Below, one piece after another: positions 42,114 through 52,008 of a stretch of 64,000 nucleotides of DNA. Position 1 is the first letter of the stretch. Each line of letters begins with the position of its first letter. Made by a program: the position numbers and the translations under genes. Below the pieces are notes generated by a model. It ran no database searches. It was not told where the DNA came from and saw only the letters and a program-made list of their open reading frames with translations. Source of the stretch: Rhodococcus sp. HNM0563 (GTDB lineage Bacteria > Actinomycetota > Actinomycetes > Mycobacteriales > Mycobacteriaceae); the NCBI RefSeq assembly GCF_012726195.1, contig NZ_JAASAF010000005.1:248001-312000 (forward strand), given 5' to 3'.

Positions 42114-43637
42114 GTGTCAGAGAACGTAGAGGCGAAGACCGATGTAGTGCTCGTAGGCGCGGGCATTATGAGCGCGACCCTCGGAGCGCTGCTCCGTCAG
42201 CTGCAGCCGGAGTGGTCCATCACGGCATTCGAGCGGCTCGACGCCGCCGCCGCGGAGAGCAGCGACCCGTGGAACAACGCCGGTACCGGGCACTCCGCCC
42301 TGTGTGAGCTGAACTACACCCCTGCCAAGCCCGACGGCTCGGTCGACATCACCAAAGCGATCAACGTCAACGAGCAGTTCCAGGTTTCGCGCCAGTTCTG
42401 GGCTTACGCGATCGACAAGGGAATCCTGTCGGACCCGAAGAACTTCATCAACCCGATTCCGCATGTCAGCTTCGTCCACGGCGCCGACAACGTGAAGTAC
42501 CTGCGCGCCCGCTACGACGCTCTCGCCGGACACCCGCTCTTCGCCGGTATGGAGTACTCCGAGAGCCCCGAATGGTTCTCCGAGCGCCTGCCGCTCATGG
42601 CCGAGGGCCGCGACTTCTCCGACCCGGTCGCACTGAACTGGACCGAGACCGGCACCGACGTCGACTTCGGTGCGCTCACCAAGCAGCTCGTCAACAGCGT
42701 GGCTGCGTCCGGTGGCACCGTGTTCTTCGGCCACGAGGTCACCAACCTCTCCAAGCAGTCCGACGGCAGCTGGATCGTCAAGGTTCGCAATCGCCGGACC
42801 GGTGACACCCGCAAGGTTCACGCAAAGTTCGTGTTCGTCGGTGCGGGCGGCGGAGCGCTGCACCTGCTTCAGAAGTCGGGCATTGCCGAAGCCAAGGGCT
42901 TCGGCGGATTCCCGGTGTCGGGGGCCTTCCTGCGTTGCACCAACCCCGACGTCATCGCTCGGCACAGCGCCAAGGTCTACGGCAAGGCCGCTGTCGGCGC
43001 GCCCCCCATGTCGGTGCCCCACCTCGACACCCGAGTGATCAACGGTGAGCAGGGCCTGCTCTTCGGTCCGTACGCCGGTTGGTCACCGAAGTTCCTCAAG
43101 CAGGGCGGCGTGATGGATCTGCCCAAGTCGGTCAAGCCCAACAACCTCATGTCGATGCTCGGTGTGGGCATGACGGAGCTCGGTCTCGTCAAATACCTCG
43201 TCAGCGAGCTCAGTCAGTCGCCCGCCGACCGCATCGTGACACTGTCCGAGTTCGCCCCGGAAGCCCGCCTCGAGGACTGGGAGCTCATCGTCGCCGGTCA
43301 GCGGGTGCAGGTCATCCGCCGTAAGGGTGCGGGTGGGGTACTCGAATTCGGTACCGCAGTGGTCAACGCAGCCGACGGGACCATCGCGGGCCTTCTCGGT
43401 GCGTCGCCCGGAGCGTCCACCGCCGTCCCTGCGATGCTCGATGTACTCGAGCGGTGCTTCCCGCAGCAGTGGGCGGGCTGGCAGTCGAAGCTGAAGGAAA
43501 TGGTGCCCTCGCTGGGCGTCAAGCTGTCCGACAACCCGGCCCTGTTCGAGCAGATGTGGGACTGGAGCACCAGGTCTCTCGAACTCGACGTTGCATCCGA
43601 CCCGGTGCCGACCGCTCCGGTCGAAGCTGCTGTCTGA
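42114..43637 (+). CDS. mqo: Malate:quinone oxidoreductase
   Basis: 507 residues from GTG 42114; AAGGA lies further upstream than usual. FAD motif [13 protein letters not shown] (11-23), [20 protein letters not shown] and the C-terminal [20 protein letters not shown] are diagnostic. Membrane-associated; it oxidises malate to oxaloacetate and passes electrons to menaquinone, bypassing NAD-dependent malate dehydrogenase in the citric acid cycle. Divergent from the hydrolase-mtr pair; followed by a strong hairpin. Confidence 0.95.
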   Translation: MSENVEAKTDVVLVGAGIMSATLGALLRQLQPEWSITAFERLDAAAAESSDPWNNAGTGHSALCELNYTPAKPDGSVDITKAINVNEQFQVSRQFWAYAIDKGILSDPKNFINPIPHVSFVHGADNVKYLRARYDALAGHPLFAGMEYSESPEWFSERLPLMAEGRDFSDPVALNWTETGTDVDFGALTKQLVNSVAASGGTVFFGHEVTNLSKQSDGSWIVKVRNRRTGDTRKVHAKFVFVGAGGGALHLLQKSGIAEAKGFGGFPVSGAFLRCTNPDVIARHSAKVYGKAAVGAPPMSVPHLDTRVINGEQGLLFGPYAGWSPKFLKQGGVMDLPKSVKPNNLMSMLGVGMTELGLVKYLVSELSQSPADRIVTLSEFAPEARLEDWELIVAGQRVQVIRRKGAGGVLEFGTAVVNAADGTIAGLLGASPGASTAVPAMLDVLERCFPQQWAGWQSKLKEMVPSLGVKLSDNPALFEQMWDWSTRSLELDVASDPVPTAPVEAAV

Positions 43638-43653
43638 CCCTCGCATACATCGT

Positions 43654-43695
43654 CACAGGCCGGTCCGCACCCAGTGGGGAGCGGACCGGCCTGTG
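43654..43695 (+). terminator. Terminator after mqo
   Basis: Perfect 15-bp stem CACAGGCCGGTCCGC / GCGGACCGGCCTGTG with a 12-nt loop, 17 bp after the mqo stop and 33 bp before cysG. Confidence 0.85.
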
Positions 43696-43727
43696 TTCAC
43701 ACCGGACCGGAAAGTGGGGACCACCGA

Positions 43728-44960
43728 GTGCCAACCGAGAACGCCGACGAGACGAATTATCTCGTCGGCCTGAATCTGTCCGGACGCCGCGTCGTCGTGG
43801 TGGGAGGTGGTTCCGTCGCCCAGCGCAGACTCGGGTTGCTCGCCTCGTCGGGTGCGGACATCCACGTGGTGGCGCGTGCCGCGACGCCGGTGATCGAGAG
43901 CTTCGCGGCAAAGGGCCGGATCACCCTCGAACTCCGTGACTATGTCGACGGTGACCTCGACGGCGCATGGTACGCAATGGCGTGCACTGACGAACCCGGC
44001 ACCAACGCCGCGATCGTCGAGGAAGCCGAACGACGCAGGGTGTTCTGTGTTCGCGCCGACAATGCGCGCGCGGGAAGTGCAGTGACGCCGGCAACGGCAC
44101 AGCACGACGGACTGGCCATCGGTGTGTTGGCGGGAGGCGATCACCGGCGTTCCGCCTCCGTGCGCACCTCGATTCTCGATGCACTTGCGGGTTCGGGAGT
44201 CCTCGGGATCTCCGACCCCGGTGACAAACCGGTCGGTGTGGCGCTCGTCGGAGGCGGCCCAGGCGATCCGGATCTGATCACCGTCCGCGGCCGCCGACTG
44301 CTCGCGCAGGCCGATGTCGTCGTCGCCGACCATCTGGCACCGCAGCCGCTCCTCGCCGAACTCGCCCCGCACGTCGAGGTGATCGACGCCGCGAAGCTGC
44401 CCTACGGACGGGCGATGGCGCAGCAGGCCATCAACGACATCCTCGTCGACCGCGCGAAGGCCGGGAAGTTCGTGGTGCGGCTCAAGGGCGGCGATCCGTA
44501 TGTGTTCGGTCGCGGCTTCGAGGAGCTCGAAGCGTGCGCAGAGGCGGGCGTGCCGGTAACGGTCGTGCCGGGCATCACCAGCGCGATTTCGGTGCCGTCA
44601 GCGGCCGGTATCCCGGTCACCCATCGCGGCGTGACACACGAGTTCGTGGTGGTCAGCGGTCATGTCGCACCCGGCCATCCGGATTCGCTGACCGATTGGG
44701 ATGCGCTCGCGAAACTTCGGGGAACCCTCGTGCTGCTGATGGCCGTCGCGCGCATCGGGCAGTTCGCCGACGCTCTCATGGCCGGGGGACGTCCCTCCGA
44801 CACTCCAGTGGCCGTCGTGCAGGAAGGAACCATGCGCAGCCAGCGAGTTCTCCGCGCCGACCTCGCGACAGTCGCTGCACGCGTCGACGAGGAGGACATC
44901 CGCCCGCCCGCGATCATCGTGATCGGCCCGGTTGCCGGATTCACGACGGAAGGTGCGTGA
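43728..44960 (+). CDS. cysG: Siroheme synthase: precorrin-2 dehydrogenase/ferrochelatase fused to uroporphyrinogen-III C-methyltransferase
   Basis: 410 residues from GTG 43728. The N-terminal NAD-binding unit (VVVVGGGSVAQRR, about 21-33; CVRADNAR) performs precorrin-2 oxidation and possibly iron insertion. The methyltransferase part starts near 165 (VALVGGGPGDPDLITVRG; VVRLKGGDPYVFGRG; VVPGITSAISVPSAAGIPVTH). It serves siroheme and cobalamin synthesis. M. tuberculosis CysG (Rv2847c) has the same fusion and position before efpA. The gene ends one base before the efpA start. Confidence 0.92.
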   Translation: MPTENADETNYLVGLNLSGRRVVVVGGGSVAQRRLGLLASSGADIHVVARAATPVIESFAAKGRITLELRDYVDGDLDGAWYAMACTDEPGTNAAIVEEAERRRVFCVRADNARAGSAVTPATAQHDGLAIGVLAGGDHRRSASVRTSILDALAGSGVLGISDPGDKPVGVALVGGGPGDPDLITVRGRRLLAQADVVVADHLAPQPLLAELAPHVEVIDAAKLPYGRAMAQQAINDILVDRAKAGKFVVRLKGGDPYVFGRGFEELEACAEAGVPVTVVPGITSAISVPSAAGIPVTHRGVTHEFVVVSGHVAPGHPDSLTDWDALAKLRGTLVLLMAVARIGQFADALMAGGRPSDTPVAVVQEGTMRSQRVLRADLATVAARVDEEDIRPPAIIVIGPVAGFTTEGA

Positions 44961-44961
44961 C

Positions 44962-46431
44962 GTGACCGACACGTCGAAACAGATGACCACCCGCGCGGTC
45001 GCCATCGCGATGCTCGTCCTGAGCGGACTCCAGCTCATGGTGGTGCTCGACGGCACCGTCGCGAACCTCGCGCTCGCACCGTTGCAGTCCGAATTCGGAA
45101 TGTCCGACTCCGGTCGCAACTGGGTCCTCACCGCGTACGCATTGGCCTTCGGTGGCCTGATGCTGCTCGGCGGGCGCCTCGGCGACAGTTACGGTCGCAA
45201 GAAGATGTTCATCGCCGGCGTCTCGATCTTCACACTCGCTTCGCTGTTGTGCGGCATCGCGAGCAACGACGTGATGCTCATCGGCTCGCGAGCCCTGCAG
45301 GGTGTGGGCGCAGCCGTCGCATCACCCACCGCGCTCGCACTGGTGGCGACGACTTTCGCGGCGGGCCCCGCGCGCAACCGGGCGATAGCGGTGTTCGCGG
45401 CGATGACAGGTGTCGGATCCATCGCGGGTCTGATCCTCGGCGGCGCGCTCACCCAGGTGTCGTGGCGATGGATCTTCCTGATCAACGTGCCGATCGGTGT
45501 GCTCATCGTGGTGCTCGCGGTGATCTCGCTCCGGGAGACCGCGGGTGAGCGGCTCGCCCTCGACGTACCCGGGGCGATTCTCGCGACGCTGGGATGCACA
45601 GGGCTGGTGTTCGCCTTGACCGAGGGGCCCAGTTTGGGGTGGGGCAGTTACGCGGTGATCGGCGCACTCGTTGCCGGTGTCGTGCTGCTCGGAGCATTCC
45701 TGCTGGTCGAGCGTCGCGCCGAGAATCCGCTTCTGCCGTTCGTGTTGTTCCGCAACAAGGACCGTGTTGCGGTGTTCGTATCGATTTTCTTCGCGGGCGC
45801 GGTGATGTTCAGTCTTGCCGCATTCGTTGCCCTGTTCGTGCAGGACGTGCTCGGCTACACCCCGCTTCAGGCCGGCCTCGCGTTCGTTCCATTCGCCTTC
45901 GGGCTCGGTGGGGCTGCTGCGGTGGCGTCGAAACTGGTTGCGCGGATCCAGCCGCGCTGGCTGGTCGTCACGGGCACGGCCATCGTGGCTGTGAGCCTGG
46001 TGTACGGGTCGGGGATGAGTCAGGACGTCGCGTACTTTCCGACCCTGTTCATCCTCGTGCTCGTCGTCGGGTTCGGTGTCGGACTTTCTTCGGTGCCGCT
46101 GCCGTTGTGCGCGATCGCCGGTGTGGGCTCGCACGAGATCGGGCCACTGTCGGCGATCGCGCAGGTCGCCCAGACGCTTGGCGGTCCCGTGGGGCTCGGC
46201 ATCATCGGTTCGCTCGCGACGTCCAGGGCGTTGTCGCTCGGCGGCACATCCGGCCCGGTCACCGCTATGACCGACGCGCAGCTCGCGGCCCAAGGAGAGG
46301 GCTACCTGTTCGCTCTCTTCGGCTGCGCGGTGTGCGCGGTCATCGCGGGTATCGCGGCGCTGTTCATCCGGTTCACTCCTGAACAGGTCGCACAGGCACA
46401 GGAAGCCGAGAAGGCAGCCCAGACGATCTGA
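44962..46431 (+). CDS. efpA: EfpA-type MFS exporter (DHA2, 14 helices)
   Basis: 489 residues from GTG 44962. The motifs LDGTVANLALAPLQ, GGRLGDSYGRKKMF (loop 2-3) and ALQGVGAAVASPTALALV are those of the DHA2 drug:H+ antiporter group with about 14 helices. Position between cysG and proS equals M. tuberculosis efpA, an exporter of drugs and possibly lipids. The name rests on synteny and general family type; substrate not known. Confidence 0.82.
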   Translation: MTDTSKQMTTRAVAIAMLVLSGLQLMVVLDGTVANLALAPLQSEFGMSDSGRNWVLTAYALAFGGLMLLGGRLGDSYGRKKMFIAGVSIFTLASLLCGIASNDVMLIGSRALQGVGAAVASPTALALVATTFAAGPARNRAIAVFAAMTGVGSIAGLILGGALTQVSWRWIFLINVPIGVLIVVLAVISLRETAGERLALDVPGAILATLGCTGLVFALTEGPSLGWGSYAVIGALVAGVVLLGAFLLVERRAENPLLPFVLFRNKDRVAVFVSIFFAGAVMFSLAAFVALFVQDVLGYTPLQAGLAFVPFAFGLGGAAAVASKLVARIQPRWLVVTGTAIVAVSLVYGSGMSQDVAYFPTLFILVLVVGFGVGLSSVPLPLCAIAGVGSHEIGPLSAIAQVAQTLGGPVGLGIIGSLATSRALSLGGTSGPVTAMTDAQLAAQGEGYLFALFGCAVCAVIAGIAALFIRFTPEQVAQAQEAEKAAQTI

Positions 46432-46446
46432 GGTCTCGGCACATAC

Positions 46447-46476
46447 GCGACCCCGCCCCTTCAGGAGCGGGGTCGC
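46447..46476. terminator. Bidirectional terminator between efpA and yaaA
   Basis: Stem GCGACCCCGC / GCGGGGTCGC with 10-nt loop, between converging stops at 46431 and 46483. Confidence 0.8.
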
Positions 46477-46482
46477 TGCGCG

Positions 46483-47226
46483 TCAGGTCAAGACGATCAA
46501 TTCGGTCGGCGACGCGACCTCGACCCGCAACCCTGCCTTCGACGCGACCCGTGCCACGCCTTTGATGTCCGTCGGCTCGGCGCGTGTGAGCACCAATGCT
46601 CTCGCAAGCAGACCCTTGTGATGCTTGTTGAAGTGGCTGACCACTTTGCGGGTGCCGTCGGGTTGCTCGGTGAGCACCGTGGCGGTCACGGCACCGGGTA
46701 TCGGACCGAGCTGCTGATAGACGCCCGATCGCAGATCGACCATGAGATCGCCGTCCGCCTCCGCCACGAGTGTGTCGGACAACTCCGGTCGCCACAGTGC
46801 CGCGAGTGTCCCGAAACCGGGCAGTTTCGATCCCCCCGACAGTCGGTAGGCGGGCACCGGGTCGGCCGCACGGATCGCCCCGAAGAGCGCGGATCCGATG
46901 CCCAGTCGCCGATAGGCCTTGTCACGCTGTGCCCTTGTGAAGGCACCGGCGTCGAGTGCGTCGAACAACACTCCCGTGTAGCGGAAGAGCGCGGGCGTGG
47001 TCGGGGAGACCCACAGTTTTGCGTTCCGCTCGACCTCGTCGAACTGGGTGGCACCCAATCCGAGGGCACGGGCCGACGCCTCCGGATCCGCTGCGAGGTC
47101 GACGAGGGCATTGACGAGGAGTTCGCGTGTCTCGGTCAGTTGCGGCATCGACAGGTCCCCGAGATCGAGTGGGGCGCCGTCGCCGCCCTCGGACTTCGTC
47201 TCGGACGGGGGGAGAAGTACCAGCAC
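46483..47226 (-). CDS. yaaA: YaaA/DUF328 family peroxide-stress protein
   Basis: 247 residues from GTG 47226. The N-terminal LLPPSETK (4-11) and C-terminal NKHHKGLLARAL are family signatures; the E. coli protein lowers free iron and protects DNA under peroxide stress and has a DNA-binding fold. On the minus strand TACGGT (47235-47240) lies 8 nt before the GTG, so a leaderless start is likely; the longer open frame to 48552 is a shadow of proS. Confidence 0.88.
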   Translation of the reverse strand: MLVLLPPSETKSEGGDGAPLDLGDLSMPQLTETRELLVNALVDLAADPEASARALGLGATQFDEVERNAKLWVSPTTPALFRYTGVLFDALDAGAFTRAQRDKAYRRLGIGSALFGAIRAADPVPAYRLSGGSKLPGFGTLAALWRPELSDTLVAEADGDLMVDLRSGVYQQLGPIPGAVTATVLTEQPDGTRKVVSHFNKHHKGLLARALVLTRAEPTDIKGVARVASKAGLRVEVASPTELIVLT

Positions 47227-47234
47227 AAACGACA

Positions 47235-47272
47235 ACCGTACCGATCGGGTCGATCGGGTCGCGAGGTAGGCT
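47235..47272. promoter_or_regulatory. Divergent leaderless promoters of yaaA and proS
   Basis: In only 54 bp between the two GTG codons, the minus-strand -10 TACGGT (47235-47240) and the plus-strand -10 TAGGCT (47267-47272) each lie exactly 8 nt from their start codon. The direct repeat GATCGGGTC-GATCGGGTC lies between them. The -35 of each overlaps the other's -10 region, so the two promoters may compete. Confidence 0.55.
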
Positions 47273-47280
47273 GACCGATC

Positions 47281-49023
47281 GTGATCACCCGCATGTCGCA
47301 CCTGTTCCTCCGCACGCTCCGCGACGACCCGGCCGATGCCGAGGTCGCCAGCCACAAGCTGCTCGTCCGCGCCGGCTACGTGCGCCGCATCGCGCCGGGC
47401 GTGTACTCGTGGCTGCCACTGGGACTGAAGGTGCTGCGCGAGGTGGAACGGGTGGTCCGCGAGGAGATGAACGGCATCGGCGCGCAGGAGATCTCCCTGC
47501 CTGCGCTGCTCCCGCGCGACCCCTACGAGACGACGAACCGCTGGACCGAGTATGGCCCCGGCCTGTTCCGCCTGCAGGATCGCAAGGGCGGCGACTACCT
47601 CCTCGGCCCGACCCATGAGGAGATGTTCGCGCTCACCGTCAAGGGCGAATACAACTCGTACAAGGACTTCCCGGTCACGCTGTATCAGATCCAGACCAAG
47701 TACCGCGACGAAGAACGGCCGCGCGCCGGCATTCTGCGCGGCCGCGAATTCACCATGAAGGACTCGTACAGCTTCGATCTCACCGACGAGGGGCTCGCTG
47801 AGTCGTACCGCGCACACCGTGACGCATACGAGCGGATCTTTACGCGCCTCGGCGTGAAGTACGTGATCGTGTCCGCGACGTCGGGTGCGATGGGCGGCAG
47901 CGCGTCGGAGGAGTTCCTCGCCGAGTCGCCCGCCGGTGAGGACACCTACGTGCGGTGCGTCGAATCCGGGTACGCCGCGAACGTCGAGGCCGTGAAGACC
48001 CTGGCCCCCACCCCCGTTCCGATCGAGGGGCAGCCGGAGGCGGTCGTCCACGACACCCCCGACACGCCCACGATCGACACTCTCGTCACGGTGTCCTCGC
48101 AGATCCTCGGCCGCGAGGTCGACGCCTCCGAGACGCTCAAGAACATCCTCGTGAAGGTGCGGCAGCCCGGCGGCGAATGGGAACTCCTCGGTATCGGTGT
48201 CCCCGGCGACCGCGAGGTCGACGACAAGCGTCTCGAAGCCTCCCTCGAGCCGGCCGAGGTCGCGCTGCTCGGCGAGGCCGACTTCGCCGCCAACCCGTTC
48301 CTCGTCAAGGGCTACATCGGGCCCAAGGCGTTGCTGGCGAACGGCGTGCGCTACCTCGTCGACCCCCGGGTGGTCGACGGCAGCTCCTGGATCACCGGCG
48401 CCGACGAGCACGGCAAGCACGTGTTCGGATTCGTCGCCGGCCGCGACTTCACCCCGGACGGCACGATCGAGGCGGCAGAGGTGCGCGACGGCGACCCGTC
48501 GCCCGACGGAGCGGGACCGCTCGTCTCGGCCCGCGGCATCGAGATCGGTCACGTCTTCCAGCTCGGCAGTAAGTACACCGATGCATTCGACGTGAATGTT
48601 CTCGGGGAGAACGGCAAGCCGGTGCGCCCCACGATGGGCTCCTACGGCATCGGTGTCTCACGACTCGTTGCCGTGGTCGCCGAGCAGCAGCACGACGACA
48701 AGGGCCTGCGCTGGCCTGCCGAGATCGCACCGTTCGACGTGCACCTCGTCATCGCCAACAAGGACGAGCAGGCCCGCGCGGGCGCCGAGGCACTCGCGCA
48801 GGAACTCTCCGACGCCGGCGTCGACTTGCTCTTCGACGACCGCAAGGCATCGCCGGGCGTGAAGTTCAAGGACTCCGAGCTGCTCGGTATGCCGCTCGTC
48901 GTCGTGGTCGGCCGCGGTTTCGCCGACGGTCACGTCGAACTGCGCGACCGCTTCACCGGTGAGGCCCGCGAGGTGCCTGTCGCGGATGCGGTGAGCGAGG
49001 TTCTCGCAGCGACCCGCCGCTGA
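47281..49023 (+). CDS. proS: Prolyl-tRNA synthetase, long bacterial type
   Basis: 580 residues. The N-terminal [20 protein letters not shown] and class II motif 2 region ([17 protein letters not shown]) are clear, and DSYSFD follows. Residues of about 225-400 form the inserted Ala-tRNA(Pro) editing domain. The anticodon domain closes the protein. It charges tRNA-Pro. GTG start, leaderless geometry. Confidence 0.96.
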   Translation: MITRMSHLFLRTLRDDPADAEVASHKLLVRAGYVRRIAPGVYSWLPLGLKVLREVERVVREEMNGIGAQEISLPALLPRDPYETTNRWTEYGPGLFRLQDRKGGDYLLGPTHEEMFALTVKGEYNSYKDFPVTLYQIQTKYRDEERPRAGILRGREFTMKDSYSFDLTDEGLAESYRAHRDAYERIFTRLGVKYVIVSATSGAMGGSASEEFLAESPAGEDTYVRCVESGYAANVEAVKTLAPTPVPIEGQPEAVVHDTPDTPTIDTLVTVSSQILGREVDASETLKNILVKVRQPGGEWELLGIGVPGDREVDDKRLEASLEPAEVALLGEADFAANPFLVKGYIGPKALLANGVRYLVDPRVVDGSSWITGADEHGKHVFGFVAGRDFTPDGTIEAAEVRDGDPSPDGAGPLVSARGIEIGHVFQLGSKYTDAFDVNVLGENGKPVRPTMGSYGIGVSRLVAVVAEQQHDDKGLRWPAEIAPFDVHLVIANKDEQARAGAEALAQELSDAGVDLLFDDRKASPGVKFKDSELLGMPLVVVVGRGFADGHVELRDRFTGEAREVPVADAVSEVLAATRR

Positions 49024-49071
49024 CCCGACCGACGGCTGCCGATGAGGTGGTGACGGGGGAGACTGTGTTCC

Positions 49072-49725
49072 ATGGCTGCTGATTGGGAACGTACAGACAC
49101 CTATCTCTCCGACCTCCTCATCGGCAACGACCGTGCCACCGAGGCTGCGCTCGTGGCGAACGCCGAGGCAGGCCTACCCGCCATCGATGTCTCGCGCATG
49201 CAGGGCAAGTTCCTGCACCTGCTTGCGCGAGCGATGGGTGCGCGGGCAGTTCTCGAGATCGGCACGCTCGGTGGATACAGCACGATCTGGCTCGCGCGGG
49301 CCGTCGGCGACGAAGGACGGGTGGTCACACTCGAGTTCGAGCCCCGTCACGCAGAGGTTGCGCGTGGGAACCTGGACCGGGCCGGGGTCGGCGGAGTGGT
49401 CGATATCCGCGTCGGTCCCGCCCTGGAGTCGTTGCCGCATCTCGAGGGCCCGTTCGATCTCGTGTTCATCGACGCGGACAAGGAGAACAACTCCAACTAC
49501 GTGCGTGAAGCACTGCGGCTCACCCGCCCGGGCAGTGTCATCATCGTCGACAACATCGTCCGCGGCGGTGCGATCGCGGATCCGGATCAGGACGATGAAC
49601 GCGTCCGTGCGTCTCGGGATGTCCTTGCTCTGTTCGCATCCGAACCTCGCCTCGACGCGACAGCGCTGCAGATGGTAGGGGTGAAGGACTGGGATGGTTT
49701 CGCGATGGCGCTGGTCGTCCGCTGA
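49072..49725 (+). CDS. Class I SAM-dependent O-methyltransferase (catechol-type)
   Basis: 217 residues. SAM motif VLEIGTLGGYSTIWLA (about 61-76), metal and SAM site FIDADKENN and the later VDNIVRGG are those of the cation-dependent catechol/caffeoyl-CoA O-methyltransferase family. ATG 49072 is preceded by GGGGGAG. It would methylate a phenolic hydroxyl. A hairpin follows. It has no counterpart between proS and Rv2844 in M. tuberculosis that I recall. Confidence 0.87.
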   Translation: MAADWERTDTYLSDLLIGNDRATEAALVANAEAGLPAIDVSRMQGKFLHLLARAMGARAVLEIGTLGGYSTIWLARAVGDEGRVVTLEFEPRHAEVARGNLDRAGVGGVVDIRVGPALESLPHLEGPFDLVFIDADKENNSNYVREALRLTRPGSVIIVDNIVRGGAIADPDQDDERVRASRDVLALFASEPRLDATALQMVGVKDWDGFAMALVVR

Positions 49726-49737
49726 GGGCGCTGCCGG

Positions 49738-49780
49738 ACAGGTTCTCTCCGAATTGTCCTGATCCGCCACGAGAACCTGT
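49738..49780 (+). terminator. Weak hairpin after the O-methyltransferase gene
   Basis: Stem ACAGGTTCTC / GAGAACCTGT with a 23-nt loop; a terminator or RNA structure. It ends 10 bp before the -10 box of the next gene. Confidence 0.45.
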
Positions 49781-49804
49781 TCCAGTGTCGTAATGTGCGC
49801 AGCC

Positions 49805-50896
49805 ATGATCTCCACGGTCGTCTGGGGTACAGGAAACGTCGGGCGCGCGGCTATTCGCGCTGTCGATGCTCACCCCGCACTCGAGCTGACAGCGGTTCTC
49901 GTCCACAACCCGGACAAGGTCGGGCGCGACGCCGGGGACCTGGCTGATCTCGGCCGTGAGATCGGCGTCAGGGCGAGAGCGGACATCGACGCCGTGCTGT
50001 CCGAGGGGCCCGCCGCCGTCGTGTACGCGGCGACCGGCGACATCCGGCCCGACGATGCCTTCGCCGACATCCTCCGTGCGCTGCGCACCGGTGCCGTCGT
50101 CGTCACACCCGCGCTGTTCCCGCTGTACGACCACCGCAGTGCACCGCCCGAGATGAGAGAACCGATCCTGGCGGGGATCGCGGAGGCCGGCGGGTCGCTG
50201 TTCGTGTCGGGTATCGACCCGGGGTGGGGCAACGACGTGCTGCCGTTGCTGCTCAGCGGACTCGGCACGACAGTCGAGGGCATCCGCTGCCAGGAGATCT
50301 TCGATTACTCGACCTACGACCAGCCCGACTCGGTGCGGTACCTCGTCGGGATGGGGCAGCCGATGGACTACGAACCACCGATGCTCGCGCCGTCGATCCC
50401 GACGATGGTGTGGGGCGGACAGGTGCGGTTGATGGCGCGAGGCCTCGGCGTCGAACTCGACGAGATCCGTGAGGTCTTCGACCGGCGTGCCCTCGACACC
50501 ACAATCACTACTGCGACGATGGGCGACTTCGAGGCGGGCACACAGGGCGCGGTGCGATTCGAACTGCAGGGCATCGTCGGCGGACAGCCTCGAATCGTCA
50601 TCGAACACGTCACCCGCATCCACCCGAAATGTGCGCCGGACTGGCCCGTTCCACCCGACGGCGGTGCGGGTGCACACCGGGTGATAATCGAGGGACGACC
50701 GCGGATCGAAGTCAGTATCGAGGCCGACGACGAAGGCGGGAGCCGGGCGGCCGGCGGCAATGCGACGGCGGTGGGTCGGCTCGTCGGCGCGATCGACTGG
50801 CTCGTCGAGCACGAACCCGGCCTCTACGACGCACTCGAAGTTCCGCTGCGCCCCGCGATCGGCAAACTCACCGCTCCGGAAGGAGCCCCCGCATGA
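49805..50896 (+). CDS. DapB-like NAD(P)-dependent oxidoreductase
   Basis: 363 residues. TAATGT (49791-49796) lies 8 nt before ATG 49805, a leaderless geometry; ATG 49793 is an alternative. Rossmann motif VVWGTGNVGRAAIRAV (5-20); AATGDIRPDDA and GIDPGWGND follow the pattern of dihydrodipicolinate-reductase-like proteins such as 2,4-diaminopentanoate dehydrogenase. It is not the lysine-pathway DapB (no such substrate motif, larger size). ATGA overlap with a carboxymuconolactone-decarboxylase family gene, so the two act together on an unknown substrate. Confidence 0.8.
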   Translation: MISTVVWGTGNVGRAAIRAVDAHPALELTAVLVHNPDKVGRDAGDLADLGREIGVRARADIDAVLSEGPAAVVYAATGDIRPDDAFADILRALRTGAVVVTPALFPLYDHRSAPPEMREPILAGIAEAGGSLFVSGIDPGWGNDVLPLLLSGLGTTVEGIRCQEIFDYSTYDQPDSVRYLVGMGQPMDYEPPMLAPSIPTMVWGGQVRLMARGLGVELDEIREVFDRRALDTTITTATMGDFEAGTQGAVRFELQGIVGGQPRIVIEHVTRIHPKCAPDWPVPPDGGAGAHRVIIEGRPRIEVSIEADDEGGSRAAGGNATAVGRLVGAIDWLVEHEPGLYDALEVPLRPAIGKLTAPEGAPA

Positions 50897-51372
50897 TCAT
50901 CGACATCCCCGAGGGCAAGGACCCGATCGGCTATGTCTGGGCCGAGATGGTCCCCGGGATAGGGATCCCCGCTTCCCAGTTCTCGCTTTCCGTGTACGAG
51001 CACTCGACCATCGACCTGCGTGCGTTCGAAGCCGCGCGGCTGCGGATCGCGCAGATCAACGGATGTGTTTTCTGCCAGGACTGGCGTACCGAACGGGACG
51101 GAGTCAGGGTCGAGCCCGGTTTCGACCGAGACGTCGAGAACTGGCGCACCACCGAGCACTTCGACGAGCGAACACGACTCGCAACCGAGTACGCCGAGCG
51201 ATACGCGCTCGATCACCACGGTCTCGACGACGCGTTCTGGATTCGGATGAAGGCCCAGTACACCGACGCCGAGATCGTCGAGTTGTCGATGAGCATCGGA
51301 TCGTGGCTGGCGTTCGGCCGACTCAATCACGTGCTCGGGTTGGACTCCGCCTGTGTACTACCCCGGCACTGA
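50893..51372 (+). CDS. Carboxymuconolactone decarboxylase family protein (AhpD-like)
   Basis: 159 residues. The AhpD/CMD core has CxxC in INGCVFCQDWRTE (about 55-67) and ELSMSIGSWLAFGRLNHVLG. With a CxxC it is closer to peroxidase-type or thiol-disulfide members than to true carboxymuconolactone decarboxylases. Coupled to the DapB-like gene by ATGA. Its role is unknown. Confidence 0.85.
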   Translation: MIIDIPEGKDPIGYVWAEMVPGIGIPASQFSLSVYEHSTIDLRAFEAARLRIAQINGCVFCQDWRTERDGVRVEPGFDRDVENWRTTEHFDERTRLATEYAERYALDHHGLDDAFWIRMKAQYTDAEIVELSMSIGSWLAFGRLNHVLGLDSACVLPRH

Positions 51373-51388
51373 TCGACACGACGAATGA

Positions 51389-51823
51389 TCAGGGTGCGCC
51401 GAACACCACGTTGCCCGTGTAGCCGATCATCCACTGCACGCCGTACTTGTCGGTGCACATGCCGAAGCGCTCCGCCCATTCCACCTTCCCCAGTGGCATG
51501 GACACCTCACCGCCCTCGGACAGTCCGCCGAACACCCGGTCGGCTTCCTCGGCGCTGTCGGCGTCGATCGAGATCGCGAAATTCGTTCCGGCGGTGACGG
51601 TACCCATCGCCTCGGGTACGTCGGATCCCATGAGCATGCTGTCGCCCAACGGGAGCGCGACGTGGGCGACGCCGTTCTTCTGTTCCTCGGTCAGCTCCAT
51701 GTCGCCGGTGTCCATGTCGCTGAAGCGTGCCAACTGTAGTTCGCCGCCGAAGACGGATCGGTAGAAGGTGAATACTTCTTCGGTGTTGCCGTTGAAATTC
51801 AGGTACGGGTCGACTGATTTCAT
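51389..51823 (-). CDS. VOC-family (PhnB/3-demethylubiquinone-type) protein
   Basis: 144 residues. PYLNFNGNTEEVFTFYRSVFGG and WAERFGMCTDKYGVQWMIGY are typical of PhnB-like VOC proteins. Metal-dependent function unknown. ATG 51823; minus-strand -10 TAGACT at 51865-51870. It converges with the CMD gene and is divergent from the serine hydrolase. Confidence 0.87.
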   Translation of the reverse strand: MKSVDPYLNFNGNTEEVFTFYRSVFGGELQLARFSDMDTGDMELTEEQKNGVAHVALPLGDSMLMGSDVPEAMGTVTAGTNFAISIDADSAEEADRVFGGLSEGGEVSMPLGKVEWAERFGMCTDKYGVQWMIGYTGNVVFGAP

Positions 51824-52008
51824 GGTGTGCTCCCATGTCGCTGTACGGACGGTCGAGCACCCGCAGTCTAGTGCGCCGATACCCCACACAACAGCCGACG
51901 CCTCGAGGCCGAGGGCGTGAACCGCATATGGAAACCTCGCCGACACGTCATGCTGAAAGCGCGCCGCTGTCCCAGCGCCTTGGTGGACGACACGACTGGG
52001 GATGTCGC

